A stretch of 64,000 bases of DNA, from the NCBI GenBank assembly GCA_963816955.1, contig CAWFME010000007.1, forward strand, positions 62,001-126,000, read 5' to 3'. This stretch comes from DATFQI01 sp963816955. GTDB taxonomy: Bacteria > Actinomycetota > Thermoleophilia > Solirubrobacterales > Solirubrobacteraceae. Numbering within the stretch: position 1 is the first letter of the stretch; each line of letters begins with the position of its first letter. The notes under the pieces were generated by a model, which did not search any database, was not told the DNA's origin, and saw nothing but the letters and a program-made list of their open reading frames with translations. Position numbers and translations under genes: made by a program. Below, one piece after another: positions 37,240-45,885 of the stretch.

Positions 37240-38676
37240 TCACCGCAGGATCGCGTCCTGCGTCTGCGGGTTGGAGTGGTGGAGCTTCTGCGTGCCCGCT
37301 CGCACCCGGTCCGTCAGCAGCATCACGTCCACGCCGCGGCCGCCGTCGTTGGTGTAGATGTGGCCGTTGTACCAGTACGACGACCAGGTGTTGGCGCCGT
37401 GCGGGTCGTGGTGGCCCACCTCGGTCGGGTTGCGGCGGTTCGTGAAGTCGACCACCGTCGTGCCGGCCGCGTACGCCGAGGACACGAGCACGTTGCGCTT
37501 CAGGTTCGGAAGCGTGTTGAAATTGTGCATCGTGCAGTTCGGCACGCGCGTCTGGTTGGGCTCGACCGGGACCTGGTCGCGCGGCACCTTCCAGGAGCTC
37601 AGCCACGGCTCCACGGACGCGTTGTCCATGTTGTCCAGGCTCGGCACGTCGTAGAACCACAGCGCCCCGAGCGTGTCCGGGTCCTGCGGTCGGCAGCGAG
37701 CGCCCGTGCCGCCGCCGGCCTCGTCGCCGAAGACGACCGTCTTGCCGTCCCAGGAGAACGCGGCGGAGTGGAAGAACTCCACGTTCGGGTTGTGGACGCG
37801 GGCGATCGTCCTCGGGTGCTCCTTGTCGGAGATGTCCCAGATCTGGCCCTCGCCCATGCAGGCGGAGGCGGCGCGCTCGATCGCCGTGAACACGGTGATG
37901 TCGTGGCAGCCGTTGTAGCCGGGCACGCCGCCGCGGTCGTTCTGCGGGAACGTCGGCTCGGAGACCACCTTCGCGGCGGCCGCGTTGCCCAGCGGGACCT
38001 CGACGACCGAGATCTTCTGGTGCGCGCGCGTGCCGTCGGCGTTGAGGCGGCGGCACTCGTTGCCGAAGGACGACTCCGGCAGCTCGCTCGCCGTGTAGGA
38101 GGCGACGTAGAGCAGCACGCGCCCGTTCGCCGTGTCCGGCACCAGGGTGTGCGTGTGCGAGCCGCAGTCGGTCGGCACGCCCTTGACCAGCACGGGCTCG
38201 GCCGGGTTCGCGACGTTGAAGATGCGCATCCCCTCGAAGCCCGGCATGCCGCCCGGCTTCGCGCTGGAGTTGCACTCCGGGCCGTCACGCGGCGTCTCGA
38301 CCGAGACGAACAGCAGGTCCTGCCAGACGGAGACGTCGTGCTGCGAGCCCGGGCAGGCGAAGTCGACGATCGGCTTCGGGTTCTCCGGGTCGGCGGTGTC
38401 GACGATCTGGAAGCCCTCATAGTGGCCGGCGTACGCGCGGTTGCCCCAGAACGCGAGGTCGGAGTTGCGGTAGCTCGAGGAGTCCCTCGTACGCGAGACG
38501 CTTCCGATCATCTTGAGGTTCTTGGACTGGCTCTCGGGGCTCGGTCCATACCAGCCAGGATGGTTCTCGCCCATCCACCAGGCGTCCCCGAACGCCCCGT
38601 CGTGTGCGGCGGCGGGCGCGGCGAACGCGAATGCCGCGAGCGCGGCTACAGCCGCGGTCCAGCGTGTTCTTCGCAT
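37240..38676 (-). CDS. Secreted LVIVD-repeat (beta-propeller-like) protein, copy 1
   Basis: A 478-residue exported protein with a signal peptide ending in FAFAAPAAAHDG. LVIVD-type blades recur: GFQIVDTADPENPKPIVDF, GMRIFNVANPAEPVLVKGV, TTVVDFTNRRNPTEVGHHD. Several cysteines and His residues in the stretch YNGCHDITVF and GSHTHTLVPD could bind metal. Function unknown. A paralogue of the same design lies at 40,710-42,077. Confidence 0.8.
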   Translation of the reverse strand: MRRTRWTAAVAALAAFAFAAPAAAHDGAFGDAWWMGENHPGWYGPSPESQSKNLKMIGSVSRTRDSSSYRNSDLAFWGNRAYAGHYEGFQIVDTADPENPKPIVDFACPGSQHDVSVWQDLLFVSVETPRDGPECNSSAKPGGMPGFEGMRIFNVANPAEPVLVKGVPTDCGSHTHTLVPDTANGRVLLYVASYTASELPESSFGNECRRLNADGTRAHQKISVVEVPLGNAAAAKVVSEPTFPQNDRGGVPGYNGCHDITVFTAIERAASACMGEGQIWDISDKEHPRTIARVHNPNVEFFHSAAFSWDGKTVVFGDEAGGGTGARCRPQDPDTLGALWFYDVPSLDNMDNASVEPWLSSWKVPRDQVPVEPNQTRVPNCTMHNFNTLPNLKRNVLVSSAYAAGTTVVDFTNRRNPTEVGHHDPHGANTWSSYWYNGHIYTNDGGRGVDVMLLTDRVRAGTQKLHHSNPQTQDAILR

Positions 38677-38764
38677 GTGTGTCCCCTCCCGAGAGACAGT
38701 GGGTGGTACCCCTGGGCCGAAGCCTACCGGCTTCTCACCCCGGTCTCACGGAGGGTCACACGGC

Positions 38765-38918
38765 TCACTCAGTCGCGTCCGCAGCGCGACACTTCGGACC
38801 CTCGCCGAACACGGTCTGGGTCGCGTGCTCGTGCCAGATGGCAGCCGCGGCAGCCCTCGGCGGCGTCCCGCAGGGCGCTCAAGCTCTTGCGCTCCGGCAG
38901 GAACTCCGCCGCCGACAT
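38765..38918 (-). pseudogene. Truncated N-terminus of a UdgX-like uracil-DNA glycosylase
   Basis: The reading MSAAEFLPERKSLSALRDAA then EGCRGCHL, and after a one-base shift HEHATQTVFGEG, matches the iron-sulfur N-terminus of UdgX/family-4 glycosylases. It then leaves the family and stops after about 50 residues, so the catalytic domain is gone. The ATG overlaps the stop of the small upstream gene. Confidence 0.6.
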
Positions 38919-39085
38919 CAAGGGTTGGCGACGAACAGCAGCCCGGGCCGGAACCGCAGGACCGCCTCGGAGAGCTCGTCCTGCTCGGCGCTCGCCGGGC
39001 CGTTCAGGAACACGGCCCAGGGGGAGGCGAGCTCCAGTTCGGGCGGAGGGCCCGGGGCCTCGTATGGGTCAGGGGGCGGCAACAT
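38918..39085 (-). CDS. Small Pro-rich protein after the ECF sigma factor
   Basis: A 55-residue frame that overlaps the sigma-factor stop by 17 nt and the glycosylase remnant by ATGA. Content includes LASPWAVFLNGPASAEQDEL and LRFRPGLLFVANP. Not recognised; it could be a remnant. Confidence 0.35.
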   Translation of the reverse strand: MLPPPDPYEAPGPPPELELASPWAVFLNGPASAEQDELSEAVLRFRPGLLFVANP

Positions 39086-40286
39086 CCGGCGATCCGGTCG
39101 TACCCGGCTCGTGCGGCTGCGAACCCGGCCGCAGCTGCGCGAGGCGGCGCTCGAGCAGGCGGCGCTCGGCGTCGTCGTGCGCGAGCTCGAGCGCGCGGGC
39201 GAGCGCGGCCCGGGCCTCCTCGTCGCGCCCGAGCCGGCGCAGCAGCTCGGCGCGCGTGGCGTGCAGGTAGCGGTAGCCGTCGAGGTCGAGCCCGTCGGCG
39301 ATCCGCAGGCCCGCCTCCGGCCCCTCCGCCTCGGCGACCGCGACCGCGCGGTTGAGCTCGACGACCGGCGATCCCGTAAGGCGCGACAGCTCGCCGTAGA
39401 GGGCGGCGATCTGCGGCCAGTCGCGCGGCTCGCCCGCGTGCAGGGAGGCGACCGCGGCCTGCAGGAGGTACGGCCCGCGGCCGCGCAGCGCCAGCGCGCG
39501 CTCGAGCGCCGCGCGGCCGCGAGCGATCAGCTCCGTGTCCCAGAGCGCGCGGTCCTGCTCCTCCAGCAGCACGATCTCGCCGCCGGCGAAGCGGGCGGGC
39601 CTGCGGGCGTCGTGGAGCAGCATCAGCGCGAGCAGCCCGTGCACCTCGGGCTCGTCGGGCATCAGCTGCGCCAGCGCCTCGCCGAGCCGGATCGCCTCCG
39701 CCGCGAGGTCGCCGCGCCCGGAGAAGCCCTCGTTGAAGATCAGGTAGACGACCGCCAGCACCGCCGCGAGCCGGTCCGGGAGCAGGTGCTCGGGCGGCAC
39801 GCGGAACGGGATCCCCGCCTGCTTGATCTTGCGCTTGGCGCGCACGAGCCGCTGGGCCATCGTCGCCTCGGGCACGAGGAAGGCGCGGGCGATCTCCGCG
39901 GTCGCGAGCCCGCCGAGCGTGCGCAGGGTGAGCGCCACCTGCGCGTCCAGCGCGAGCGCCGGGTGGCAGCAGGTGAACACGAGCTCCAACCGCTCGTCGG
40001 GGATCGCGGTCTCGTCGTCCATGGCCGGCGGCGGAATCGCTTCGAGCAGCCGGGTCTTCGCGTCGAGCACGCGCTCGCGGCGGATGCGGTCGATCGCGCG
40101 GTTGCGGGCGGTGGTCAGCAGCCACGCGCGGGGGTTCGCCGGCACGCCGTCGCGCTCCCAGCGGGCCGCCGCGATCGCGAACGCGTCCTGCGCGGCCTCC
40201 TCGGCGCGGTCGAAGTCGCCGAGGAGGCCGATCAGGGTCGCGAGCACGCGGCCCCACTCGTCGCGGAAGACCCGCTCGAGCGTCAC
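39069..40286 (-). CDS. ECF sigma factor with C-terminal TPR-like domain (ECF42 type)
   Basis: About 405 residues. Sigma region 2 reads DRAEEAAQDAFAIAAARWER and region 4 TLGGLATAEIARAFLVPEATMAQRL. A long helical C-terminal domain of about 200 residues follows (LLALMLLHDARRPARF, ASLHAGEPRDWPQIAALY). This matches the ECF42 group, which has no anti-sigma factor and is coupled to DGPF/YCII proteins, as here. The GTG start overlaps the upstream YCII stop. Confidence 0.92.
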   Translation of the reverse strand: MTLERVFRDEWGRVLATLIGLLGDFDRAEEAAQDAFAIAAARWERDGVPANPRAWLLTTARNRAIDRIRRERVLDAKTRLLEAIPPPAMDDETAIPDERLELVFTCCHPALALDAQVALTLRTLGGLATAEIARAFLVPEATMAQRLVRAKRKIKQAGIPFRVPPEHLLPDRLAAVLAVVYLIFNEGFSGRGDLAAEAIRLGEALAQLMPDEPEVHGLLALMLLHDARRPARFAGGEIVLLEEQDRALWDTELIARGRAALERALALRGRGPYLLQAAVASLHAGEPRDWPQIAALYGELSRLTGSPVVELNRAVAVAEAEGPEAGLRIADGLDLDGYRYLHATRAELLRRLGRDEEARAALARALELAHDDAERRLLERRLAQLRPGSQPHEPGTTGSPDVAAP

Positions 40287-40636
40287 CCTGCGATCGGGCG
40301 CACCTCGACCCCGCCGCCCATGCGGGCCGCCGGGATCTTGGCCGCCAGCTCGATCGCCGCGTCGAGGTCGTCGGCCTCGAGGAACAGGTAGCCGCCGATC
40401 GCCTCCTTGATCTCGGCGAACGGCCCGTCGGTCGTCAGCGTCCGGCCGTCCTGCACCCGCACGGTCGTGGCGGTCTCCGGCCCGGCCATCCGCGCGCCGG
40501 GCGTGACGCCCGGGGTCGCGTTGACCTCGCCGTAGGACGCGTAGACCGCGCCCTGCTCCTCGGGGGACAGCGCGCCCCACTCAGGCGTGCCGGGCAGCGG
40601 GGTCGTTCCCTGGTGGATGAGCAGCATGTACTTCAC
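40283..40636 (-). CDS. YCII/DGPF domain protein
   Basis: A 117-residue protein with YMLLIHQG at the N-terminus, the DGPF motif in LTTDGPFAEIKEAIGGYLFLEAD, and an ARMGGGVEVRP C-terminus. Its role is not known, but it is genetically tied to ECF42 sigma factors. GTG 40636 has a GGAGG ribosome site. Its stop overlaps the sigma-factor start (GTGA). Confidence 0.9.
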   Translation of the reverse strand: MKYMLLIHQGTTPLPGTPEWGALSPEEQGAVYASYGEVNATPGVTPGARMAGPETATTVRVQDGRTLTTDGPFAEIKEAIGGYLFLEADDLDAAIELAAKIPAARMGGGVEVRPIAG

Positions 40637-40673
40637 GGGGACCTCCTGGTCGGGATTGTCGCCCATGAGACGA

Positions 40674-40701
40674 ACGGGCTGCCGAGAAATCGACAGCCCG
40701 T
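40674..40701 (-). terminator. Hairpin after the second LVIVD gene
   Basis: Perfect 8-bp arms ACGGGCTG (40674-40681) and CAGCCCGT (40694-40701) with a 12-nt loop, 9 nt downstream of the LVIVD stop on the minus strand. Confidence 0.6.
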
Positions 40702-40709
40702 CCGGAGAT

Positions 40710-42077
40710 TCAGTTCTGCGCGACCAGCGTGCAGACCAGCGGCGACCAGCCCGTGGACTGCAGCTGTGCGGCGAGCGCGTCGCGCCGGGCCGCCTGCAGG
40801 GCGGTCGGCGGCTGGATCGGCGTGACGCCGTCGGTGCCGGGCAGGGCGCCGAGCGGGTCGCTCTCGCCGGGCACGTAGTGCTTGCCCTTCCAGCGCAGGA
40901 TGTCGATGCCGCGGTAGTAGTCGATCGAGTAGAGGACGTTGTCCTTGCCGGCCCACTTGGGCGAGCTCGAGGAGCTGCCGAGCGAGAGGAAATAGCCCTG
41001 CTCGGTGATCTCGCCGGTCTTGGAGACCTGCAGGAAGCGCACGCCGTCCTCGTACTCGGAGATCGCGACGAGGCCGCCGTTGCGGAACGACCGGTGCTCC
41101 TGGAACCAGTGCACGGAGCAGCCGAGCGCGCCCGCGACCGGCTTGCCGTCGGCGTAGTAGCCGTTGCCCGCCGGCGGCACCTGGTCGACCGGGCCCTGGA
41201 ACTCCGTCGAGCGGCCCTTCAGCACCTCGGAGGCGTCGTAGACGGAGAACTCCGAGTCGTTGGCCTCGCAGCGCCCGGTGAAGTTCTGCTCGCCGCCGAT
41301 CATCACGAACTTGTCGCGGCCGGCGCGCGGCCAGCGCGCGGAGTGCACGAACTTCGCGGCCTCGCCCTTGTAGAGCAGCTTGGGGTGCTCCGGCGAGCCG
41401 CCGTCCTCGGCGTTGACGGAGATCGCCGCGAACGGCTGGCAGGCGGTCAGCAGCACGCCGGGCCGGATCTCGCGGATGTGGTGGCAGCTCTCCTCGCTGA
41501 CGCCCTGCTCGCCCAGCTCGTCGATCCAGTCGCCGACGACGGTCGGCGGCTTGCCCTCGAGCGCGCCGCGCGCGTCGATGATCGTCCCGGCGCGCCCGTA
41601 GATGTACTGGCAGTCGAGCACGCACTCCGCCGTGTGGTTGGCGACCGGGACCACGCCCACCTGCTTGATGTTCGCGGGGTCGCGGACGTCGAAGAGCTGC
41701 ACGCAGCCCGTCACCGCGCCGGCGGCCACGCACTCCGGCACGCCGACGGAGTAGAAGTCGCTCGCGACGACGAGCAGCTTGCCGTTGGTCGGCACCTCCT
41801 CGTTCTCCCAGGCGACGTTGACCTTCATCCCGCCCAGCATCTTCGGCTTCGCCGGGTCGGAGATGTCGTAGATCGAGATGTTCTTGCCCGAGGTGACGAA
41901 CATCCGGTCGCCGATGATCTTCGCGCCCGTCGTCAGCCCGACGTCCTGCTTGAGCGAGCCGAGGTACTCGACGTTGTCGGACATCACCGCGTCGGGTGCC
42001 GACTGCGCCGCGGCGGGCGCGCTGGTGGCGAGTAGGAGCGAGAGCGCGAGCAGGGCGCAGCGAAGGATCATCCTCAT
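40710..42077 (-). CDS. Secreted LVIVD-repeat (beta-propeller-like) protein, copy 2
   Basis: About 455 residues. Signal peptide MRMILRCALLALSLLLATSA with cleavage after PAAAQ. LVIVD-type blades include ISIYDISDPAKPKMLGGM, VQLFDVRDPANIKQVGV and VRFLQVSKTGEITEQG. Distant paralogue of the protein at 37,240. Cysteine pairs (VPECVAAGAVTGCV, AECVLDCQY) suggest disulfides outside the cell. Function unknown. Confidence 0.8.
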   Translation of the reverse strand: MRMILRCALLALSLLLATSAPAAAQSAPDAVMSDNVEYLGSLKQDVGLTTGAKIIGDRMFVTSGKNISIYDISDPAKPKMLGGMKVNVAWENEEVPTNGKLLVVASDFYSVGVPECVAAGAVTGCVQLFDVRDPANIKQVGVVPVANHTAECVLDCQYIYGRAGTIIDARGALEGKPPTVVGDWIDELGEQGVSEESCHHIREIRPGVLLTACQPFAAISVNAEDGGSPEHPKLLYKGEAAKFVHSARWPRAGRDKFVMIGGEQNFTGRCEANDSEFSVYDASEVLKGRSTEFQGPVDQVPPAGNGYYADGKPVAGALGCSVHWFQEHRSFRNGGLVAISEYEDGVRFLQVSKTGEITEQGYFLSLGSSSSSPKWAGKDNVLYSIDYYRGIDILRWKGKHYVPGESDPLGALPGTDGVTPIQPPTALQAARRDALAAQLQSTGWSPLVCTLVAQN

Positions 42078-42139
42078 GGGGGCGCCAACGCGCGCGGGGG
42101 TCCGATCTTGCGCGCATCGGCGCTTGGCTCTCATCTCCG

Positions 42140-42604
42140 GCGCGCGACGCGGGCCAGCCGTACCCGCTGATCCGCTCAGGGCGCGAGATCGGCTGGGTGC
42201 CGATGCCGGCGGTCTACGCGGGCGAGGCCAGCTCGTTCCGCACGGTCGTGGACACGCTGCGGATCGTCCGCGCGGTGCTCGCGCCGGCGGCCACGCCCCC
42301 CGCGTCCACCGTGCGCGGCATGCTCGCCGAGTGGCTGCCGCGGATCGGGCTCGCGATGGTCCTGTCGCTGGCGGTCCTCGTCCGCTCGCGCAGCCTGCGC
42401 TTCGCCGCCGGCGCCACGCTCGCGATGCTGCTCGCCGGGGTGTTCTCGGACATGGTCATGCAGGTCGTGCAGCTCGCCATCGACCGTCCTCGCCCCGAGG
42501 AGGCGCTCGGCGCGGAGGTGCTGCGCAGCCACGGCCGGCACTGGAGCCACATCCCGTCGTTCCTCTCGGGCCACCTCGTCGCGGCCGGGCTGCTACCCGC
42601 CCGG
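42140..42604 (+). pseudogene. 5'-truncated PAP2-type phosphatase fragment (N-terminal side)
   Basis: Reads SGREIGWVPMPAVYAGEASS, membrane segments, then the PAP2 motif IDRPRPEEALGAEVLRSHG and HIPSFLSGHLVAAG. It loses homology at about 42,600, where a minus-strand PAP2 fragment begins in the opposite direction. No start codon is found in frame upstream. A rearrangement relic. Confidence 0.5.
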
Positions 42605-42990
42605 GCCGGCGTCGCCCGCGAGCACGTCCCGGCGGGCCTGGCGCCGGCCTGGCAGCAGCCACGCCACGCCCAGCCCGATCGCGAGCCCGAGCGCCGCGCC
42701 GGCGAGCACGTCGATCCAGAAGTGCACGCCGAGGTACACGCGCGAGAACGCGATCAGCGCCGCCAGCCCGAGCACGGGCCAGCGCAGCCGCGGCGCCAGC
42801 AGCGCCACCGCTCCCGCCACGGCGAACGCCGTCATCGCGTGGCCGGAGGGGAAGGAGGGCGAGCCCGGAACCCCGACGAGCGCCTCGAAGCCGATCGCCT
42901 CGGGCGGGCGGCTGCGGTCGACGATCGCCTTGAGGACGTAGTTGAGTCCCGAGGCGAGGAAGAAGCTCGCGGCCGCGGCTCGGGCCTCAG
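42593..42990 (-). pseudogene. PAP2-type phosphatase fragment (C-terminal side), opposite orientation
   Basis: Reads GLNYVLKAIVDRSRPPEAIG, GSPSFPSGHAMTAFAVAG and SRVYLGVHFWIDVLAGAALG, i.e. the three PAP2 phosphatase motifs with catalytic His residues. The first membrane helices and a start codon are missing, since the open frame runs into the 3' end of the STAS gene. It faces the plus-strand PAP2 fragment. Confidence 0.6.
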
Positions 42991-43358
42991 ATGATCGCGG
43001 CCTGCATGGCGATCGGCGGGCCCGACGCGTCGGTCATCGCGAACTGGCCGCTGATGCCGGTCACCTCGAAGGCGCGCTGGACCGCCGCGGGGCCGGGGAC
43101 CAGCGACAGGCGGCAGCCGGCGGCCTCGCAGTCGGTGCGGAGCTGCAGCAGCGCCCGCAGGCCGGTGGAGTCGAGGAACTCGAGCTGCCGCAGATCCACG
43201 GTGAGGACGCTCGGCTTCGTTGCCAGCACCAGCGCGAGCCCGGCGGCGAGCTGACCCTCCGCGTCGATGTCGAGCTCACCGCCGAGCGCAACGACGGTAT
43301 GTCCGCCGTTGCGCGCGATGGTCAGCGAGAACGGCGGTTGCAGGTCGGAATCCAGAAC
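42987..43358 (-). CDS. STAS-domain anti-anti-sigma factor
   Basis: About 120 residues, SpoIIAA-like. The domain reads GGHTVVALGGELDIDAEGQL, VLTVDLRQLEFLDSTGLRAL with the phosphorylatable Ser in LDSTG, and CRLSLVPGPAAVQRAFEVTG. It would bind an anti-sigma kinase. The start is unclear: no ATG/GTG/TTG lies in frame near VLDSDLQPP, while an ATG at 43369 is one base out of frame. Confidence 0.75.
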   Translation of the reverse strand, partial: VLDSDLQPPFSLTIARNGGHTVVALGGELDIDAEGQLAAGLALVLATKPSVLTVDLRQLEFLDSTGLRALLQLRTDCEAAGCRLSLVPGPAAVQRAFEVTGISGQFAMTDASGPPIAMQAAII

Positions 43359-43405
43359 ACGAGGAACATACCTGACGAGCCGGCAACCCGTCCGCCTGCG
43401 GACGC

Positions 43406-43915
43406 CTATTCGACGCCCGGGAACCAGAGGCCGAAGCGGGCGCAGAGCTCCACCGGCGACTCCGGCTGCACGTCGAGCGCGTAGCGGGCGCACAGCTCGC
43501 CCATCGCCTCGGGGTCGGGTGCGCCGTCGGCGGTGATCGGGGCGAGCTCGGCGAAGAACCGCTCGAAGCCGGCGGGAGAGATGATCTCGAGGATCCGGCA
43601 CGGCTCTTCGCCGGCGTTCCAGAACGTGTGCCACTGCCCGCGCGGCTTGTAGACGAGGTCGCCGGGGCCGGCCTCGACGGCGTCGTCGCCGAGCAGCGCG
43701 CCCATGCGGCCCTCGAGGACGTAGCTGTACTCGTCCTCGCGGTTGTGGCGGTGCAGCGGCGCCGCCAGAGCGCGCGGCGGGATCGGGTGCTCGACGAGGC
43801 TGAGGCGGGAGCCGGTGTCGGCGCCGGGGATCATGAAGCGGACGCCGATCGTCTGGATGGCGACGGCCTCGCCGTCGGTCGGGCCGACGATCGTCGGGGC
43901 GGCGGTGGTGGACAT
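43406..43915 (-). CDS. Cupin-domain protein
   Basis: A 169-residue protein. The cupin core is APLHRHNREDEYSYVLEGRMG with His/Glu metal ligands and WHTFWNAGEEPCRILEIISP. It resembles cupins acting on quercetin-like or antibiotic-pathway compounds, but the substrate is unknown. It is divergent from a TetR gene across nested palindromes and is therefore probably its target. Confidence 0.88.
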   Translation of the reverse strand: MSTTAAPTIVGPTDGEAVAIQTIGVRFMIPGADTGSRLSLVEHPIPPRALAAPLHRHNREDEYSYVLEGRMGALLGDDAVEAGPGDLVYKPRGQWHTFWNAGEEPCRILEIISPAGFERFFAELAPITADGAPDPEAMGELCARYALDVQPESPVELCARFGLWFPGVE

Positions 43916-43939
43916 CGAGAGAGGTCTCCTCGATTTGGA

Positions 43940-44014
43940 TGGACAGTAGTGTTCGATGAAGAAGGTACACAGACGCCGCCCCGTCTGTCAAGATTCATCG
44001 AACGCAGATGTCCA
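43940..44014. promoter_or_regulatory. Nested palindromic operator between cupin and TetR genes
   Basis: Three nested inverted repeats share one centre: TGGACA (43940-43945)/TGTCCA (44009-44014), GTTCGATGAA (43951-43960)/TTCATCGAAC (43994-44003) and ACAGACG (43969-43975)/CGTCTGT (43982-43988). The last outer arm overlaps the tetR start codon. Likely sites for the adjacent TetR protein. Confidence 0.7.
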
Positions 44015-44622
44015 CCCAAACAGGATCCACCAAGCGGCGTTACGAGAAGCGCGCCCGCGCGGCGCAGGAGCAGGCGACCCGCATGCGCATCGTCGACGCC
44101 GCGATCGACCTGCACGGCACCGTCGGGCCGGCGCGGACGACGATCTCGGGGATCGCCGAGCGGGCGGGCGTGCGGCGGGCCACGGTCTACCGCCACTTCC
44201 CGGACGAGCGCGCGCTGTTCCTGGGCTGCTCCGGCGCGTGGGCGGAGCGCAACCCGCCGCCCGACCCCGCGGCGTGGGCCTCCGTCGCCGACCCCGCCGA
44301 GCGGCTCGAGGCGGCGCTCGACGCGATCCACGGCTGGTACGAGCGGGTGGAGCCGATGCTCACCAACGTCCTGCGCGACGCCGACGCGGTCCCGGTCATC
44401 GGGGAGATCCAGGCGGCCGGCCGCCTGCAGTACCTCTCCCGCGTCGAGGACGGCCTCGCCACGGGCTGGGGCGCGCGCGGCCACGCGGCCCGGCGGCTGC
44501 GCGCGACGATCGGCCTCGCGCTCGACTTCCTCGCCTGGCGCACGCTGCACGAGCGCGGGCTCGGCCGCACGGAGACCGTCGCGGTGATGGCGTCGGCCGT
44601 ACGGGCCGCGTCGGCTCGCTAG
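44008..44622 (+). CDS. TetR family transcriptional regulator
   Basis: A 204-residue repressor. The N-terminal HTH reads ARTTISGIAERAGVRRATVY followed by RHFPDERALF. The C-terminal helical domain ends with GLALDFLAWRTLHERGL. It probably represses itself and the divergent cupin gene through the nested palindromes. Confidence 0.9.
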   Translation: MSTQTGSTKRRYEKRARAAQEQATRMRIVDAAIDLHGTVGPARTTISGIAERAGVRRATVYRHFPDERALFLGCSGAWAERNPPPDPAAWASVADPAERLEAALDAIHGWYERVEPMLTNVLRDADAVPVIGEIQAAGRLQYLSRVEDGLATGWGARGHAARRLRATIGLALDFLAWRTLHERGLGRTETVAVMASAVRAASAR

Positions 44623-44649
44623 TGCGTCTCGTAGGGCGGGCGCCATGGA

Positions 44650-44930
44650 GGGGGCGACTGGACCTCGGGAACCTGCTCGCCGCCGTCGAGGATGCGCCTC
44701 CCGTGGCTGCGGTCGACGTTCTCGCCGACCGCGCAACGTCTCCAGCGTCGACTTCGCGGCGCTGCTCAGGGCGGGGGCGGAGCTGCATCCGCGCGAGGCC
44801 GTTCAGCGGCTCGTCCAGCAGATCCTCGAGGCGGCCGGTGGCGAGCTCAAGGACGATGCCGCCGCCATGTGCCTGGACTGGCACGGGGGCCGCCGAGGTC
44901 GCGGACGACCGACTCGGGCGCTGACTCCTA
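44650..44930 (+). pseudogene. SpoIIE/PP2C-type phosphatase relic with internal deletion
   Basis: The 5' part reads DLGNLLAAVEDAPPVAAVDV, like the start of actinobacterial SpoIIE-type phosphatases. The 3' part, in another frame, reads PREAVQRLVQQILEAAGGEL then KDDAAAMCLDWHG, like their C-terminus. The catalytic core between is missing. Assignment rests on remembered family sequence. Confidence 0.5.
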
Positions 44931-45097
44931 GACGACGTCGCTCGCCGCGACCCGAATGGGAGTAGTGTGGACGTCAAGGCTGGCCCTGCAGCCAACCTTC
45001 CCGGCCCGAGAGCGGTTCTACGCCGACACGCGTCATGCGCGACGAGGCAACGCACCCTCGCGGCAAACGGGATCGACTGTGGGGCCGGTCCCGTTTC

Positions 45098-45382
45098 TCA
45101 GGTCAAAGTGCCGGCCGGCAGCACGTAACGTCGCGGCGGCTCGCTGCTCGACCGCCCGCCGTGGAGACCTCGTGCCGGCGCCTGCGGTGCGCTCGCCTCG
45201 GGCTGGCCGCCGTGGGCGAGGATCCAGCGGACGATCGCGTGGGAGTCGGCTCCCTCCGCGCGGATCGCCGCGGACTCGATCACCGCTCCGCCGCCGCTGG
45301 ACGGTCGTGCCAGGCGGGTGACGAGCGCCCGGATGGCCTGGTCCGCCTCCGGCGCCGTCGCGTGGGTCATGTCCGAGTTCAT
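45098..45382 (-). CDS. Hypothetical protein, coupled to the upstream gene
   Basis: About 94 residues, unrecognised. Content: EADQAIRALVTRLARPSSGG, AEGADSHAIVRWILAHGGQP and a basic end. The ATG overlaps the stop of the gene above (ATGA), so the two are co-expressed. Confidence 0.5.
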   Translation of the reverse strand: MNSDMTHATAPEADQAIRALVTRLARPSSGGGAVIESAAIRAEGADSHAIVRWILAHGGQPEASAPQAPARGLHGGRSSSEPPRRYVLPAGTLT

Positions 45383-45885
45383 ACGGGCGCTGCCGTTCCA
45401 GGCCGGGCGCGCCAGTCGGTCCACGTCGCGGCGAGGCGCGTGTGGAGATCGTCGACGTCGCGCGGGCTCGGAGCGCCGGCGCCCTCGTCGAGCACGTGGT
45501 CCAGGATCTCGCGCGTCAGCTCGCTCAGCTGCGCCGTCGCCCGCACCCCGGTGGCCGTGTCCGCGATCTCGTCGCCGTCGAGTCCGGGCGGGACGAGGCG
45601 AGCGACGAACCGCGGCTGGTCGCTCTCCGCGATCCCCTGGGCGACGAGCGCCGGCTCCCAACCGGTCAGCTCAACCAGCCGCTGCTCCGGGATCCCGGCC
45701 TCCGCTCCGCGCCGGAGCGCGAAGCAGACCAGCCGAACGGCGCGGTCGACCGCCTTCACGGCGACGTGCTGGCCCGTCGCGGGACGACCGATCTCCTGCA
45801 TCGAGGCGAGCACCTCACGGTGCCGCGCGGCGGCGGCGGAAAGCTGGCGTTCCGCCTCGGCGCCAGGGTCTGCCCGCTCGATCAT
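45379..45885 (-). CDS. Hypothetical protein with HTH-like segment
   Basis: About 168 residues, unrecognised and predicted mostly helical. The central segment IPEQRLVELTGWEPALVAQG looks like a helix-turn-helix. Its ATG overlaps the stop of a 20-residue frame (45,882-45,944) that reads MPHSKCVVCKTRL, the zinc-knuckle start of a common actinobacterial small protein. This suggests a truncated leader gene in the same transcript. Confidence 0.5.
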   Translation of the reverse strand: MIERADPGAEAERQLSAAAARHREVLASMQEIGRPATGQHVAVKAVDRAVRLVCFALRRGAEAGIPEQRLVELTGWEPALVAQGIAESDQPRFVARLVPPGLDGDEIADTATGVRATAQLSELTREILDHVLDEGAGAPSPRDVDDLHTRLAATWTDWRARPGTAAPV

